This document shows, piece by piece, positions 25,547 through 34,505 of a DNA stretch of 64,000 nucleotides. The stretch comes from Planctomycetaceae bacterium (lineage in GTDB: Bacteria > Planctomycetota > Planctomycetia > Planctomycetales > Planctomycetaceae), in NCBI GenBank assembly GCA_018699955.1, contig JABISG010000040.1, positions 1 through 64,000 of the forward strand, given 5' to 3'. Position numbers and translations under genes: made by a program. Position 1 is the first letter of the stretch. Each line of letters starts with the position of its first letter. Below the pieces are notes generated by a model. The model searched no databases. It was not told the origin of the DNA and was given only the letters and a program-made list of their open reading frames with translations.

Positions 25547-26260
25547 ATGTATGTTGAACAGGCCATTTTTACTTCCGCCCGCACTCGTCATGCGCAGGGT
25601 TATCACCTGACGTCACGGTCGCCGGGAATCACCGATGAAATTGCGCAGGCGTTGTCGCAGTGGAGTCCGTCTCACGGCGGATTGCTCGAGTCGGCCATCG
25701 ACGCCGTCAGTCTAAATTATTTTCCGCTCCCCGCGAACCGCGGCGTGCTGGCCCGCAGTGTTTATGGCGGACCGGAATACAGCGACCGCGGCGGGTTGCA
25801 GATAATGACGCGGATGCTGGTGTTTCAACGGGAGCAACTGGCCGGCTATTCCAATAATCCACTCAAACTTGCCCGCCTGGCGCTGGCGTTGGGACAGTTG
25901 CGGCTCAGCGGTGAATTGGAGCAACTTCTCGAACCGGTGGAACTTCCGAATCAGACCGCTTTGGCGATTGCCGCCACCGAACACCGTTCCGCCGAACCCG
26001 CCACAGAGGGTCAGATGCTGGTGGCACGGCTGCAGACGGCGTCCCGCGTGGCCGTTATTGGCGCCGAGAATCCCAGGGAGCTATTGGAAGAGGTGCTTCA
26101 GCACACGCATCCCGACGATCGCCTCGACGTGAGTTTCACCACCGGATTGAAGCCGTCGATGCACCGACAATTTCGCGTGCAGTTTCTGACGACAGCCGAC
26201 CCACGCTTACGGGGTCAATTGGCAGCGCAAGGAGTCGAATGCGTCGATCTCGCAGTCTGA
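25547..26260 (+). CDS. GTPase-associated protein 1 N-terminal-like protein
   Basis: A 237-residue protein. The N-terminal part (VEQAIFTSARTRHAQGYHLT, SPGITDEIAQALSQW, ARSVYGGPEYSDRGGLQ, MTRMLVF, NPLKLARL) matches my memory of the GAP1-N2 domain found beside double-GTPase-2 proteins in bacterial GTPase-associated systems. The usual GAP1 middle and C-terminal domains are absent, so this is a short form. A C-terminal alpha/beta region of about 80 residues (residues 150-237) is unassigned. Cytoplasmic, no signal peptide. It closes the co-oriented cluster, and the next gene starts a different operon. The GTPase neighbour supports the assignment. Confidence 0.75.
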   Translation: MYVEQAIFTSARTRHAQGYHLTSRSPGITDEIAQALSQWSPSHGGLLESAIDAVSLNYFPLPANRGVLARSVYGGPEYSDRGGLQIMTRMLVFQREQLAGYSNNPLKLARLALALGQLRLSGELEQLLEPVELPNQTALAIAATEHRSAEPATEGQMLVARLQTASRVAVIGAENPRELLEEVLQHTHPDDRLDVSFTTGLKPSMHRQFRVQFLTTADPRLRGQLAAQGVECVDLAV

Positions 26261-26285
26261 CCCCGCGCTCCGTCGTTCCAACAAT

Positions 26286-26345
26286 CACCCTCCCTCTGAG
26301 CGAAGGATAGCTTCAAAGCCGCAGGCGAATGAAGCAGGGTGAGGG
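26286..26345. repeat. imperfect intergenic palindrome (CACCCT...AGGGTG)
   Basis: CACCCTCCCTCTGAGCG at 26286 pairs imperfectly with the GCAGGGTGAGGG that ends near 26345, with CTTCAAAGCC between. It sits in the 225-base gap after the GAP1-like gene. No gene is visible in that gap. Confidence 0.5.
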
Positions 26346-26485
26346 CCGTTGGATGTGCGAACCGTTTGCTCGCGCTTCGCACTACATTGGATTTGCGTAG
26401 AGTGGGTCGAGTATAATGGCGACGCGGGACGCATTTGTGTGTCGTTGTTTTTTGCCCAACAACCAACGCGATTCGATAGACGGCC

Positions 26486-28747
26486 ATGAATCATTCCACA
26501 ATATTGCGATGCGGCGTTCCGATGATCGCCTGCGTATTCCTTGTTGTTATCGAATCGTCGCACGCTGCCGATCCGCAGCCGCCGGTTCCCAAAGAACACG
26601 CCCAGCGGATGAAAGAGGGCATGGAACTGTTCGGCAAAAGCGTGCGGGCCGACCTCGTCAAGCATTGCCTCAAGTGTCACGGCGGCGAAGTGATCAAGGG
26701 AGACTTTGATCTTTCCACCCGCGCGCTGTTGGACGATAGCGGTTACATCGAAGTTGGTAACGCGAAAGAGAGCTTTCTCATAAAGCTGATGACGCACGCC
26801 GAAAAGCCGTTCATGCCGCACAAGGCCGAGAAACTGCCCGACGCGACAATCGCTCGCATTTCCCGCTGGATCGATCTCGGCGCACCGTACGACAAACCGC
26901 TGGTTAATAGGTCGAACGATGGAAAACCGAAGTCAGCAGTCTCTGCAGCCGAGCGAAACTTCTGGGCGTTCCAACCGTTGAGCGTCGTCGCACCACCGGC
27001 GGTCTCCAACAGCAAGTGGGTTCGCACGCCGGTCGATCGTTTTATTCTGCAGGAATTGGAAGAGCGCAAACTGCGACCGAACGAGTCCGCCGCTCGACGC
27101 ACGTTAATCCGTCGTGCCTACTTCGATTTGATCGGCCTGCCACCGAAGCCGGAGGAAATTGACGCGTTTGTGAACGATTCCGATACGCGTGCCTACGAGA
27201 AGTTGATTGACCGCTTGCTCGACTCGCCTCGTTACGGCGAACGCTGGGCGCGGCATTGGATGGATGTGGCCCGGTACGCCGAATCGCACGGATACGAACA
27301 GGACTACGACCGTCCGCATGCCTATCCGTATCGCGACTTTCTCATCAAGGCGCTCAATGCCGACATGCCCTTCGATGAATTCGTTCGCTGCCAAATCGCC
27401 GGCGATGAGTTGCACCCCGATGACCCACTAGCGGTGACGGCGACCGGCTTTCTGGGTGCTGGAGCCTTCCCGACGCAACTGACAGAAAAGGAATTTGAAT
27501 CGGCTCGCTACGACGAACTCGACGACATGACCGGCACGATTGGCAACGCCGTTCTTGGTCTGACAATCGGTTGTGCCCGTTGCCACGATCACAAATTCGA
27601 CCCGATCCCCACACGCGATTACTATCGGTTTGCGGCGACGTTTACGACGGCCATTCGTGCTGAGATCGATCTCGACCTGGGCTACGGCGAGAAGCCGACC
27701 AAGGCGATGGTGACCAGCGAAGGGTTCCCCCACATGAAGCACCACGCCGACGGTCGCGGGTTCCCGCATTTCTACAAAGAGACGCACATGCTGGAACGCG
27801 GCGACGTGCGACAGAAAAAAGAAGTCGTCACGTCGAGCTTTCTGCAAGTTCTGATACGCAATGGCAAAGACGATTCGTACTGGAAAGTGAATCCGCCCCA
27901 GGGGTGGAAGCGAACCAGTTTTCGCCGCGCTTCGATGGCCAACTGGATCACCGATTCACAGCATGGGGCCGGCCATCTGGCGGCGCGGGTGATTGTCAAT
28001 CGATTGTGGCAGCATCATTTCGGCCGCGGCATCGTCGCCACACCGAACGATTTCGGCGTGCAAGGCGAACGGCCGACGCACCCCGAACTGCTCGATTGGT
28101 TATCGACCGACTTGATTCACAACGGTTGGAAGCTCAAGCGATTGCACAAGATGCTGATGACCAGCGCGGTCTATTTGCAGACGGCTGAAACCGACGAAAA
28201 ACGCGCCCGCATCGATCGGGAAAACGTCTATCACTGGCGTCGCACACCGCGTCGACTGGAAGCCGAAGCGGTCCGCGATTCGATGCTGTCGGTCGCCGGC
28301 ATGCTCGATGAAAAAATGTACGGCCCCGGCACACTTGACCAGAACATGCGCCGCCGCAGCATTTACTTCTTCATCAAACGCAGCAAACTGATTCCGATGA
28401 TGATGCTGTTCGACTGGCCCGAGCATCTGGTCAGCATCGGCCGTCGCAGTTCAACAACCATTGCCCCGCAGGCATTGATGTTCATGAACAGCCCGCAGGG
28501 CCGCAGTTATGCCGAAGGCCTCGCAAAACGGTTGCAGGGAAAAGAAGCAGCGGTGGCCGTCCGCGAGGGATACCGGCTCACCGTCGGCCGAGAACCAACC
28601 GAAGCCGAACAGAAACTGACAACCGAATTCATCAGCAAACAGGCCGAAACATACAAGCAGTCGGGCAAAGCCAACGGGGCCGAGTTGGCGTTAATTGATT
28701 TCTGTCAGACGCTGTTGAGTTCAAATGAATTCGTGTACGTGGAGTAA
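26486..28747 (+). CDS. exported PSCyt1-DUF1549-DUF1553 protein
   Basis: 753 residues with a signal peptide (about 1-27, cleavage after SSHA). Residues 61-65 are a CLKCH haem motif in the PSCyt1 cytochrome domain. DUF1549 (starting near residue 170 with WVRTPVDRFILQELE, then RRAYFDLIGLPP, YGERWARHWMDVARYAES) and DUF1553 (NRLWQHHFGRGIVATPNDFG, later RRSIYFF, LLSSNEFVYVE) follow. This architecture is a hallmark of planctomycetes and related phyla. It is followed after a short gap by a DUF1501 protein, the usual pair. The pair is thought to act in the periplasm, possibly on polysaccharides; the activity is unproven. Confidence 0.92.
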   Translation: MNHSTILRCGVPMIACVFLVVIESSHAADPQPPVPKEHAQRMKEGMELFGKSVRADLVKHCLKCHGGEVIKGDFDLSTRALLDDSGYIEVGNAKESFLIKLMTHAEKPFMPHKAEKLPDATIARISRWIDLGAPYDKPLVNRSNDGKPKSAVSAAERNFWAFQPLSVVAPPAVSNSKWVRTPVDRFILQELEERKLRPNESAARRTLIRRAYFDLIGLPPKPEEIDAFVNDSDTRAYEKLIDRLLDSPRYGERWARHWMDVARYAESHGYEQDYDRPHAYPYRDFLIKALNADMPFDEFVRCQIAGDELHPDDPLAVTATGFLGAGAFPTQLTEKEFESARYDELDDMTGTIGNAVLGLTIGCARCHDHKFDPIPTRDYYRFAATFTTAIRAEIDLDLGYGEKPTKAMVTSEGFPHMKHHADGRGFPHFYKETHMLERGDVRQKKEVVTSSFLQVLIRNGKDDSYWKVNPPQGWKRTSFRRASMANWITDSQHGAGHLAARVIVNRLWQHHFGRGIVATPNDFGVQGERPTHPELLDWLSTDLIHNGWKLKRLHKMLMTSAVYLQTAETDEKRARIDRENVYHWRRTPRRLEAEAVRDSMLSVAGMLDEKMYGPGTLDQNMRRRSIYFFIKRSKLIPMMMLFDWPEHLVSIGRRSSTTIAPQALMFMNSPQGRSYAEGLAKRLQGKEAAVAVREGYRLTVGREPTEAEQKLTTEFISKQAETYKQSGKANGAELALIDFCQTLLSSNEFVYVE

Positions 28748-28820
28748 ACGTCGCCAAGAACAGCCCCAATGGGGTCAAAGCAAGAACAAGAACGCCGATC
28801 CAAAATCGACAGGCCTTACC

Positions 28821-30317
28821 ATGAATCATAATCAACCTTCCACAGAAACATTGCCAACTGCGATTTCGCGGCGTGACGTGTTGGCCCGGGCCGGATGTGG
28901 TTTTGGCATGCTCGGTTTGGCCGGCTTGATGCAGGATGAAGGTCTGCTCGATACTGCAACAGCGGCCGATCGTCTGGGTGCGCGGGCGTTGCAGCCAATG
29001 GCTCCGCAGCCGTCGCATTTTCCCGCCAAGGCGACGCGCGTCATCTGGATCTTCGTCAATGGCGGGCCGAGCCACGTCGATACCTGGGATTACAAACCCG
29101 GCTTGACCAAGTGGAACGGCAAGTCGATGCAGGAGTTCGACCCGAAGTTTGACAACATGACGGGGTTCTTCAAGAACTCAGTCGGTGGTTTGATGCAGTC
29201 GCCGTTCAAGTTCACGCCGCGCGGCGAGTGCGGCAAGATGGTCTCTGAGATTTTTCCGTACCTGGGTGAGCATGCCGATAAGATGGCTTTCATCCATTCG
29301 GGATTTGCCGAGTCGAACAACCACTCCCCTGCCCTGTTCATGATGAATACTGGTTTCGCGCGGATGGGTTTTCCGTGCGTCGGATCGTGGATGACCTACG
29401 GGCTGGGCAGCGAGAGCCGCAACCTGCCCGGTTTTTTGGTGATGAGCGATCCCAAAGGACGCGGCCTGCCCAAAGGGCACGCGGCCAACTGGGGTGCCGC
29501 CTTTCTGCCGGGCGTTTATCAGGGAACGCATCTCAGGCCGAAAGGTCCGCCGATCGACAATCTCGTCCATCCCGCTGCCATGACCGACTCGACCCAACGG
29601 GCGCAGCTCGATCTGCTTAAACAACTCAACGGCTTACACAGCGAACGCTTTCCCGCCGATTCGGAATTGTCGGCTCGCCTGCAGAGTTTCGAGTTGGCCT
29701 ACCGTATGCAGTCGGCCGCTCCGGAAGCCATCGACATCGCCGCCGAACCGAAACACATTCAGGACTTATATGGAATTGGCAAAGCGAATTGCGATCACTT
29801 CTCGCGGCAATGTTTGGTGGCCCGGCGACTGGTCGAACGCGGCGTGCGGTTCGTGCAGATTTATTCCGGCGGCATGGAGAATCAGCGGTCGTGGGACGGC
29901 CACAGCGACATCAAGGGCAATCACACGCAGTTTGCCGGCGAGACCGACCAGCCGGTTGGTGCCTTGCTAACCGATCTCGACCAACGCGGGCTGCTGGACG
30001 AAACATTGATTGTGTGGTGCGGTGAATTCGGCCGTCTGCCCGTTGCCCAGACCGGTAAGAAACCAGGCCGCGATCACAACCCGCACTGCTTCACCGCCTG
30101 GTTAGCCGGCGGCGGCACGAAAGGCGGCGTGACCTACGGCGAATCGGACGAAGTCGGCTTCCGCGCAGCCGTCGATAAAGTCCACGTCAACGATCTGCAC
30201 GCAACCATCCTTCACCTGATGGGAATGGACCACGAACGGCTCACCTACAAATACAACGGCCGCCAGTTCCGTTTAACCGACGTAGCCGGCGAGGTGATTC
30301 ACAAGGTGATTGCGTGA
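28821..30317 (+). CDS. DUF1501 Tat-exported protein
   Basis: ATG 28821 starts the protein; an upstream frame start at 28725 would overlap the preceding gene. A twin-arginine signal (SRRDVLARAG, then a hydrophobic stretch) lies at about residues 18-45, so it exports folded. The body shows the sulfatase-like alpha/beta core of DUF1501: IFVNGGPSHVDTWDYKP, RLVERGVRFVQIYSGG, NHTQFAGETD, LIVWCGEFGRLPVAQ, HNPHCFTAWLAGGG. Length 498. It is the partner of the DUF1549/1553 gene immediately upstream. Conserved Asp/His positions suggest metal binding as in alkaline phosphatase-fold enzymes; no substrate is known. Confidence 0.92.
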   Translation: MNHNQPSTETLPTAISRRDVLARAGCGFGMLGLAGLMQDEGLLDTATAADRLGARALQPMAPQPSHFPAKATRVIWIFVNGGPSHVDTWDYKPGLTKWNGKSMQEFDPKFDNMTGFFKNSVGGLMQSPFKFTPRGECGKMVSEIFPYLGEHADKMAFIHSGFAESNNHSPALFMMNTGFARMGFPCVGSWMTYGLGSESRNLPGFLVMSDPKGRGLPKGHAANWGAAFLPGVYQGTHLRPKGPPIDNLVHPAAMTDSTQRAQLDLLKQLNGLHSERFPADSELSARLQSFELAYRMQSAAPEAIDIAAEPKHIQDLYGIGKANCDHFSRQCLVARRLVERGVRFVQIYSGGMENQRSWDGHSDIKGNHTQFAGETDQPVGALLTDLDQRGLLDETLIVWCGEFGRLPVAQTGKKPGRDHNPHCFTAWLAGGGTKGGVTYGESDEVGFRAAVDKVHVNDLHATILHLMGMDHERLTYKYNGRQFRLTDVAGEVIHKVIA

Positions 30318-30331
30318 AGAAAAGGCGAGCG

Positions 30332-30347
30332 GGGGGCGTAAGCCCCC
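30332..30347. terminator. hairpin between convergent genes
   Basis: GGGGGC (30332-30337) pairs with GCCCCC (30342-30347) around GTAA, in the 46-base gap between the convergent DUF1501 and SLC13 stops. A T tract is not seen, so termination is probable but not certain. Confidence 0.6.
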
Positions 30348-30363
30348 TGATGGGTTGCATCGG

Positions 30364-32190
30364 TCAAAACGGCCAGATCAATGGCGTCAGCACCACCGTA
30401 ATCACGCCGGCAATCAGGCTCAGCGGTCCGCCGATTCGTAGATAGTCGCTGAAGCGATATCCACCGGGGCCGTAGACCATCAGGTTGGTTTGATAGCCGA
30501 TTGGCGTCGCGAAGCTGGCGGCGGCGGCGATCATCACCACGATTGCGAACGGCATGACGCTGCACCCGAGTTTGTCGGCGGCAGCCATTGCGATTGGAAA
30601 AAACAGCACGGCTGCGGCCTTGGCCGTTATCAGGTTGGTGAAGATCATTGTCATCGCGTAGACAATTGCCAGCACCGCGTACCGATTGTTGCCGGCCAAC
30701 CCGGTGAAACCGTTGGCCACCAACTCGGCTGCACCGCTCTGCTTCATCGCGGCGCCGATTCCCAGTCCGGCGGCAATCGTCAACAGCACACTCCAATCGA
30801 CGGCCCGCCGCGCTTCGGCACCGCTGACACAGCGGGTGACGATCATCAGCCCAGCCGCCAGCATGCCTGCTTCCAACATCGACAACAGATTCGTTGTCAC
30901 CATCGCGACCATGCCAATCAAGATCAATCGTGCCGGCCAAGCCCGCTCGTGTCGTGGCGGATTTGAATCTTCCACTCGGCTGACCAGGAAGAAGTCGCGA
31001 TTGTTCCGCTGCGTCTCCAGGAACGACGGATGCGCCTCCAGCAACAACGTATCGCCAGCCAGCAATTCGATGTCACCGATTTTCTTTCGCACCCGTTGTC
31101 CGTTGCGGGCGACGGCGATGACTGCGGCATTGTAACGGCTGCGGAAACGGGCATCGCGAATCGTGGTGCGAATGAATGGGCAACTGTTCGAGACGACCGC
31201 TTCCATTAAGCAGCGCTCCGAGCGTGGGCCTTTCAGTTTGAATGATTGATCGGTTGCCGGTTTCAACCCTGGAATCTTCTGCAGATCGACAACCGATTCG
31301 ACAACGCCGACGAAGATCAATCGGTCGTTCCCCTGCAATCGTTCGCTCGATGCAACGGCTGCCAACACGTGGCCGTCGCGATCGATTTCCATCAAGTACA
31401 TTCCCGGCAAATGCCGTAAGCCGGCCTCTTCAATCGTCCTTCCGGCAAGCGGGCTGCCCGGTTCGACAATCATTTCCACCGTGTATTCGCGCGGGTCTTC
31501 CTGTTGTGTGAATGCGGGCTTGCGCTCCGGCAGCAGCCAGATTGTGGTGACGATCAAATAGATCAGCCCCACAATCATTACCGGCAGGCCAACCTGGGCG
31601 ATATCGAACATTCCCAGCTTGTCGGCCCCCGGTTCATCCAACAGCAAACCGTTTACCACAAGCGTGGTGCTGGTTCCGACCAGCGTACACAGCCCACCCA
31701 AAATGGCGGCATAACTCAAAGGTAACAGCAAATGCGTGACCGACATCCGCACTCGCCGCGCCCAATCTCCAATCAGCGGCAAAGCCATTGCCACGACCGG
31801 CGTGTTGTTCATGAAGGCGCTCATCAGCGCTGTTGGCAGCATGATTCGCAGTTGCGCGGCGCGAACCGATGACGGCTGCCCCAACAACTTCTGGCCAATC
31901 ACCGTGATGCCGCCGGTTTGCCGTAATCCCTCTGCCACGACAAAGAGGACGGCAACAGTGATCAATCCTTCGTTGCCGAATCCCGCCAGCGCTTCGTGCG
32001 GCTTGACGACACCGGCCACCAGCAGAATCGTCAATCCGCCCAGCAACACCAGATCGGGCGAGGACCGCAGATAAACTAACGCGTAAATCACCGCGCCCAG
32101 AACGACGAAAACCAGCGCCTGCTTCTGCGGATCGGTCAGATCCAACGCAAACGCGAGCAACGGCATCATTGTCACTAACTCAGCAATCAT
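30364..32190 (-). CDS. SLC13-family anion permease with two TrkA-C domains
   Basis: 608 residues. The N-terminal half has several membrane helices with the duplicated NNTPVV motif (SAFMNNTPVVAMALPLIGD) and a GTSTTLVVNG loop. Residues about 215-385 hold two TrkA-C-like (RCK-C) domains (GSPLAGRTIEEAGLR; YNAAVIAVARNGQRV). The second membrane half follows, with FTNLITAKAAAVLFFPIAMA and TPIGYQTNLMVYGPG. This is the architecture of sodium- or proton-coupled transporters for sulfate or dicarboxylates. Its ATG overlaps the stop of the PAP-phosphatase-like gene (ATGA), which acts in sulfate assimilation, so sulfate is the best guess for the substrate. Confidence 0.88.
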   Translation of the reverse strand: MIAELVTMMPLLAFALDLTDPQKQALVFVVLGAVIYALVYLRSSPDLVLLGGLTILLVAGVVKPHEALAGFGNEGLITVAVLFVVAEGLRQTGGITVIGQKLLGQPSSVRAAQLRIMLPTALMSAFMNNTPVVAMALPLIGDWARRVRMSVTHLLLPLSYAAILGGLCTLVGTSTTLVVNGLLLDEPGADKLGMFDIAQVGLPVMIVGLIYLIVTTIWLLPERKPAFTQQEDPREYTVEMIVEPGSPLAGRTIEEAGLRHLPGMYLMEIDRDGHVLAAVASSERLQGNDRLIFVGVVESVVDLQKIPGLKPATDQSFKLKGPRSERCLMEAVVSNSCPFIRTTIRDARFRSRYNAAVIAVARNGQRVRKKIGDIELLAGDTLLLEAHPSFLETQRNNRDFFLVSRVEDSNPPRHERAWPARLILIGMVAMVTTNLLSMLEAGMLAAGLMIVTRCVSGAEARRAVDWSVLLTIAAGLGIGAAMKQSGAAELVANGFTGLAGNNRYAVLAIVYAMTMIFTNLITAKAAAVLFFPIAMAAADKLGCSVMPFAIVVMIAAAASFATPIGYQTNLMVYGPGGYRFSDYLRIGGPLSLIAGVITVVLTPLIWPF

Positions 32191-33185
32191 GGCGTCTCTG
32201 AATCCGCTGTCGCGGCGACCGCTTCCAAGACCTGCTCGTGCAATTGTCCGTTGGTGACGAGAACACCACGATTTGACGACAGTCCGATTCCATGCTGAAA
32301 CTCCAGCGGCCTGCCATCGATATCGGTCACAACGCCCCCTGCCTCCTCAACAACCAGCACGCCTCCGGCATGGTCCCAGATTCTTTCGACGTACCCTTTC
32401 CGGGCCGGCAATCGGAAATAGATATCGGCAACACCACGGGCGACCTCCGCATATTTTGCCTGACTGTCCAGCCGCACCGCCGGTCGGGTGATGTTGAGTC
32501 GCTCGGCGATTCGGGCAGAACGGCTGTGCGAACTATGCGCCGACTCGGCCGATTCGCAAAAGCAGGCCTCCGCAGGTGATTGGATCGCGCTCACGGTTAT
32601 CTTCGACGGCATCGCATCCTCATCCAGTGGGACAATCATCGCCCCCGCTCCATGAACGGCCGTGAGCAGGACACCGGCCGGCTCATCTTGTTCGGGCGAA
32701 ACCGGCAGATTTGGACATCCCAGCACGCCAACTTTGATCTGTCCATCGACAATCAACGCCAGCGAAATCGCGTATTGCCTTCCCGAGATGAATCCTTTCG
32801 TGCCGTCAATCGGGTCGAGTGTCCAGAATCGCCCTGTCCCACCCGTTGAATTTCCTCGATCAATCCAGTTCCAGAGATCCTCGCCCGCCGGTTCAATGCC
32901 GACGCGTTTCAGTTCACTTTCAATTCGTTCAACAAACGGCGCGTTTTCCGGCTTGCGTAACTCGGTGGCGTCTTCTTCCCCGACAATTGCATCGTCTGGC
33001 GCCTTTGTCATCAGGTGCCGACAAATGGCCGCCTGGCTCGCGAAATCGGCGATGGTAACCGGGCTACGGTCTTTCTTCTCCATGATGTCTGGAGTGATCT
33101 GGCGTTGAACGTTTCGGCAAATCTCGGCTGCCTGTCGTACTGCGGTGATCGCCCAGTCTAATTCTTGCTGGTATTGGTCGGACAT
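32187..33185 (-). CDS. 3'(2'),5'-bisphosphate nucleotidase-like (inositol monophosphatase family)
   Basis: 332 residues with the family metal-binding sites: VGEEDATE, LDPIDGTKGF and WDHAGGVLVVEEAGG. An insert between GEED and the DPIDGT motif and the overall length (about 330) fit the HAL2/bisphosphate nucleotidase branch rather than plain IMPase (about 260). Reaction: 3'-phosphoadenosine 5'-phosphate to AMP, which relieves inhibition of sulfate activation; Mg2+ dependent. Cytoplasmic. It is followed without a gap by the SLC13 permease, so uptake and PAP removal may be coordinated. An inositol phosphatase role cannot be excluded. Confidence 0.85.
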   Translation of the reverse strand: MSDQYQQELDWAITAVRQAAEICRNVQRQITPDIMEKKDRSPVTIADFASQAAICRHLMTKAPDDAIVGEEDATELRKPENAPFVERIESELKRVGIEPAGEDLWNWIDRGNSTGGTGRFWTLDPIDGTKGFISGRQYAISLALIVDGQIKVGVLGCPNLPVSPEQDEPAGVLLTAVHGAGAMIVPLDEDAMPSKITVSAIQSPAEACFCESAESAHSSHSRSARIAERLNITRPAVRLDSQAKYAEVARGVADIYFRLPARKGYVERIWDHAGGVLVVEEAGGVVTDIDGRPLEFQHGIGLSSNRGVLVTNGQLHEQVLEAVAATADSETP

Positions 33186-33210
33186 TTCCGTTGTTCATTT
33201 CTGATGGATT

Positions 33211-33240
33211 GATCCCACGAGGCGCAGCCCATGGGCTTGT
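33211..33240. repeat. degenerate copy of the GATCCCACGGG hairpin
   Basis: GATCCCACGAGGCGCAGCCC followed by ATGGGCTTGTT matches the layout of the elements at 25506, 61616 and 63020 but with a weaker stem. It lies between the nucleotidase-like gene and the Gfo/Idh/MocA gene. Confidence 0.55.
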
Positions 33241-33242
33241 TA

Positions 33243-34292
33243 TTATTGATTGAGTGGCAGATCGATCGGGCGGGCGCTCTGAGCGCTCAGGTGTACCGCT
33301 TCGGTGAATTCCATGTACTTCAGACCCGTTTCAAAATCGGTGAATCGCACCGGTTCTTCGCCCCGAATTGCACCGACGAATTCCGCTTCCACCCGCCAGC
33401 CGCCGCGTTGATCGGAGGGGATCTCAGCCAATTGCATATCGGCATCACCGGCCTGCCCGATCCACAATTTTGTCTCAGCGCCAAATTCCAATTTGATCGT
33501 TCCCCGGCTTCCATAGAGGTGGATCTGTTGTCCGGGTCCGAACAGGCAGATGCCGCTGAGGTGGTACATTCCCCGTGCGCCACCTTCCAGTTCTGCCATT
33601 ATCTGCACGCTGTCGGGTACGCTTGCCTCGACTGCTTTCCCGTCGTCGGCCGGTCGGGTTGCATCACAGATACGGGTCTGTGCGAAAACACGCGTCGGTG
33701 TGGGAACAAACCTCAACGCCGCCTCGTGCAGAATTCCCAATGCCAGCGTGTTCATCCCGCTGATTTCGCGGTTCTGCCGCCAATGCAGCGGCTTGGTGTT
33801 GTCGTAAAACGTATCGGTCGCGCCCAACACAACCAGTTCCCGCAGTTCACCCAGAAAACCGGCGGCGATCAGTTCAGTGATGTAATCGTACTCGGCCAAG
33901 CCGAGTGGACTGGGAACAATTTGTGCCACTCGATTCGCATGCTGCTGCGAGCATTCGAGCATTGTTCGTGCTTCGCCCGCATTGCGTGCCATGCGGGCTT
34001 CGGTCAACACGTGCTTGCCCGCTTCCAGCGCAGCACATGTCACCTCGCAATGCAGGTTCGGCCACGTGCCAATCATCACTGCATCGATATCATCGTCGGC
34101 AACCAATTTCTGCCAGTTCGCATAGGTCTTTGGGATATCAAATTCCTGCGCCGCGCGGTCCGTCGATTCCGGACTGCTGTTGACGACGCCGACGATCTCC
34201 ACGCCGTCGATCGCTCGAAATCCCGGGACGTGACGCAGTCGCGTATTCGCACCGGCCCCCACAATGCCGACTCGCACGGTTTGTGCTGCCAT
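33243..34292 (-). CDS. Gfo/Idh/MocA-family oxidoreductase
   Basis: 349 residues from ATG 34292; a GTG four codons upstream is an alternative but lies too close to GAGG. The Rossmann loop is VGIVGAGANTRLRHVPGF, an EAGKHVLTEARMARN segment gives the family's EKP-like position (here TEA, with Lys replaced), and the C-terminal domain is beta-rich (IKLEFGAETKLWIG). Members oxidise or reduce sugars and inositols with NAD(P). The change at the usual EKP lysine may alter or abolish activity. Divergent from the second DUF1501 gene. Cytoplasmic; the substrate is not inferable. Confidence 0.85.
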   Translation of the reverse strand: MAAQTVRVGIVGAGANTRLRHVPGFRAIDGVEIVGVVNSSPESTDRAAQEFDIPKTYANWQKLVADDDIDAVMIGTWPNLHCEVTCAALEAGKHVLTEARMARNAGEARTMLECSQQHANRVAQIVPSPLGLAEYDYITELIAAGFLGELRELVVLGATDTFYDNTKPLHWRQNREISGMNTLALGILHEAALRFVPTPTRVFAQTRICDATRPADDGKAVEASVPDSVQIMAELEGGARGMYHLSGICLFGPGQQIHLYGSRGTIKLEFGAETKLWIGQAGDADMQLAEIPSDQRGGWRVEAEFVGAIRGEEPVRFTDFETGLKYMEFTEAVHLSAQSARPIDLPLNQ

Positions 34293-34505
34293 GAAATTGA
34301 TCACCCTCGTTCGCGGAAGTCAGTTCGGCCGGATCCAAATGCTCTTGGAACCGATTCTATTGATTAGCGACGTCCCCTGCCATTGAAGACGAACCCCTAA
34401 CCGGATTCTCGGGCGGGTGGATGAAAACAGAGATATCGAGTTTGCCATCTTGCTGGAATCGACCGGAGAAAGCTGCGACAATCGGTCACTGAGGAGAACA
34501 ACACT

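Noticed and set aside
33231..34367. 378-codon plus-strand open frame
   Set aside because: Antisense to the Gfo/Idh/MocA gene; it has no recognisable motif and is a by-product of GC-rich codon use.
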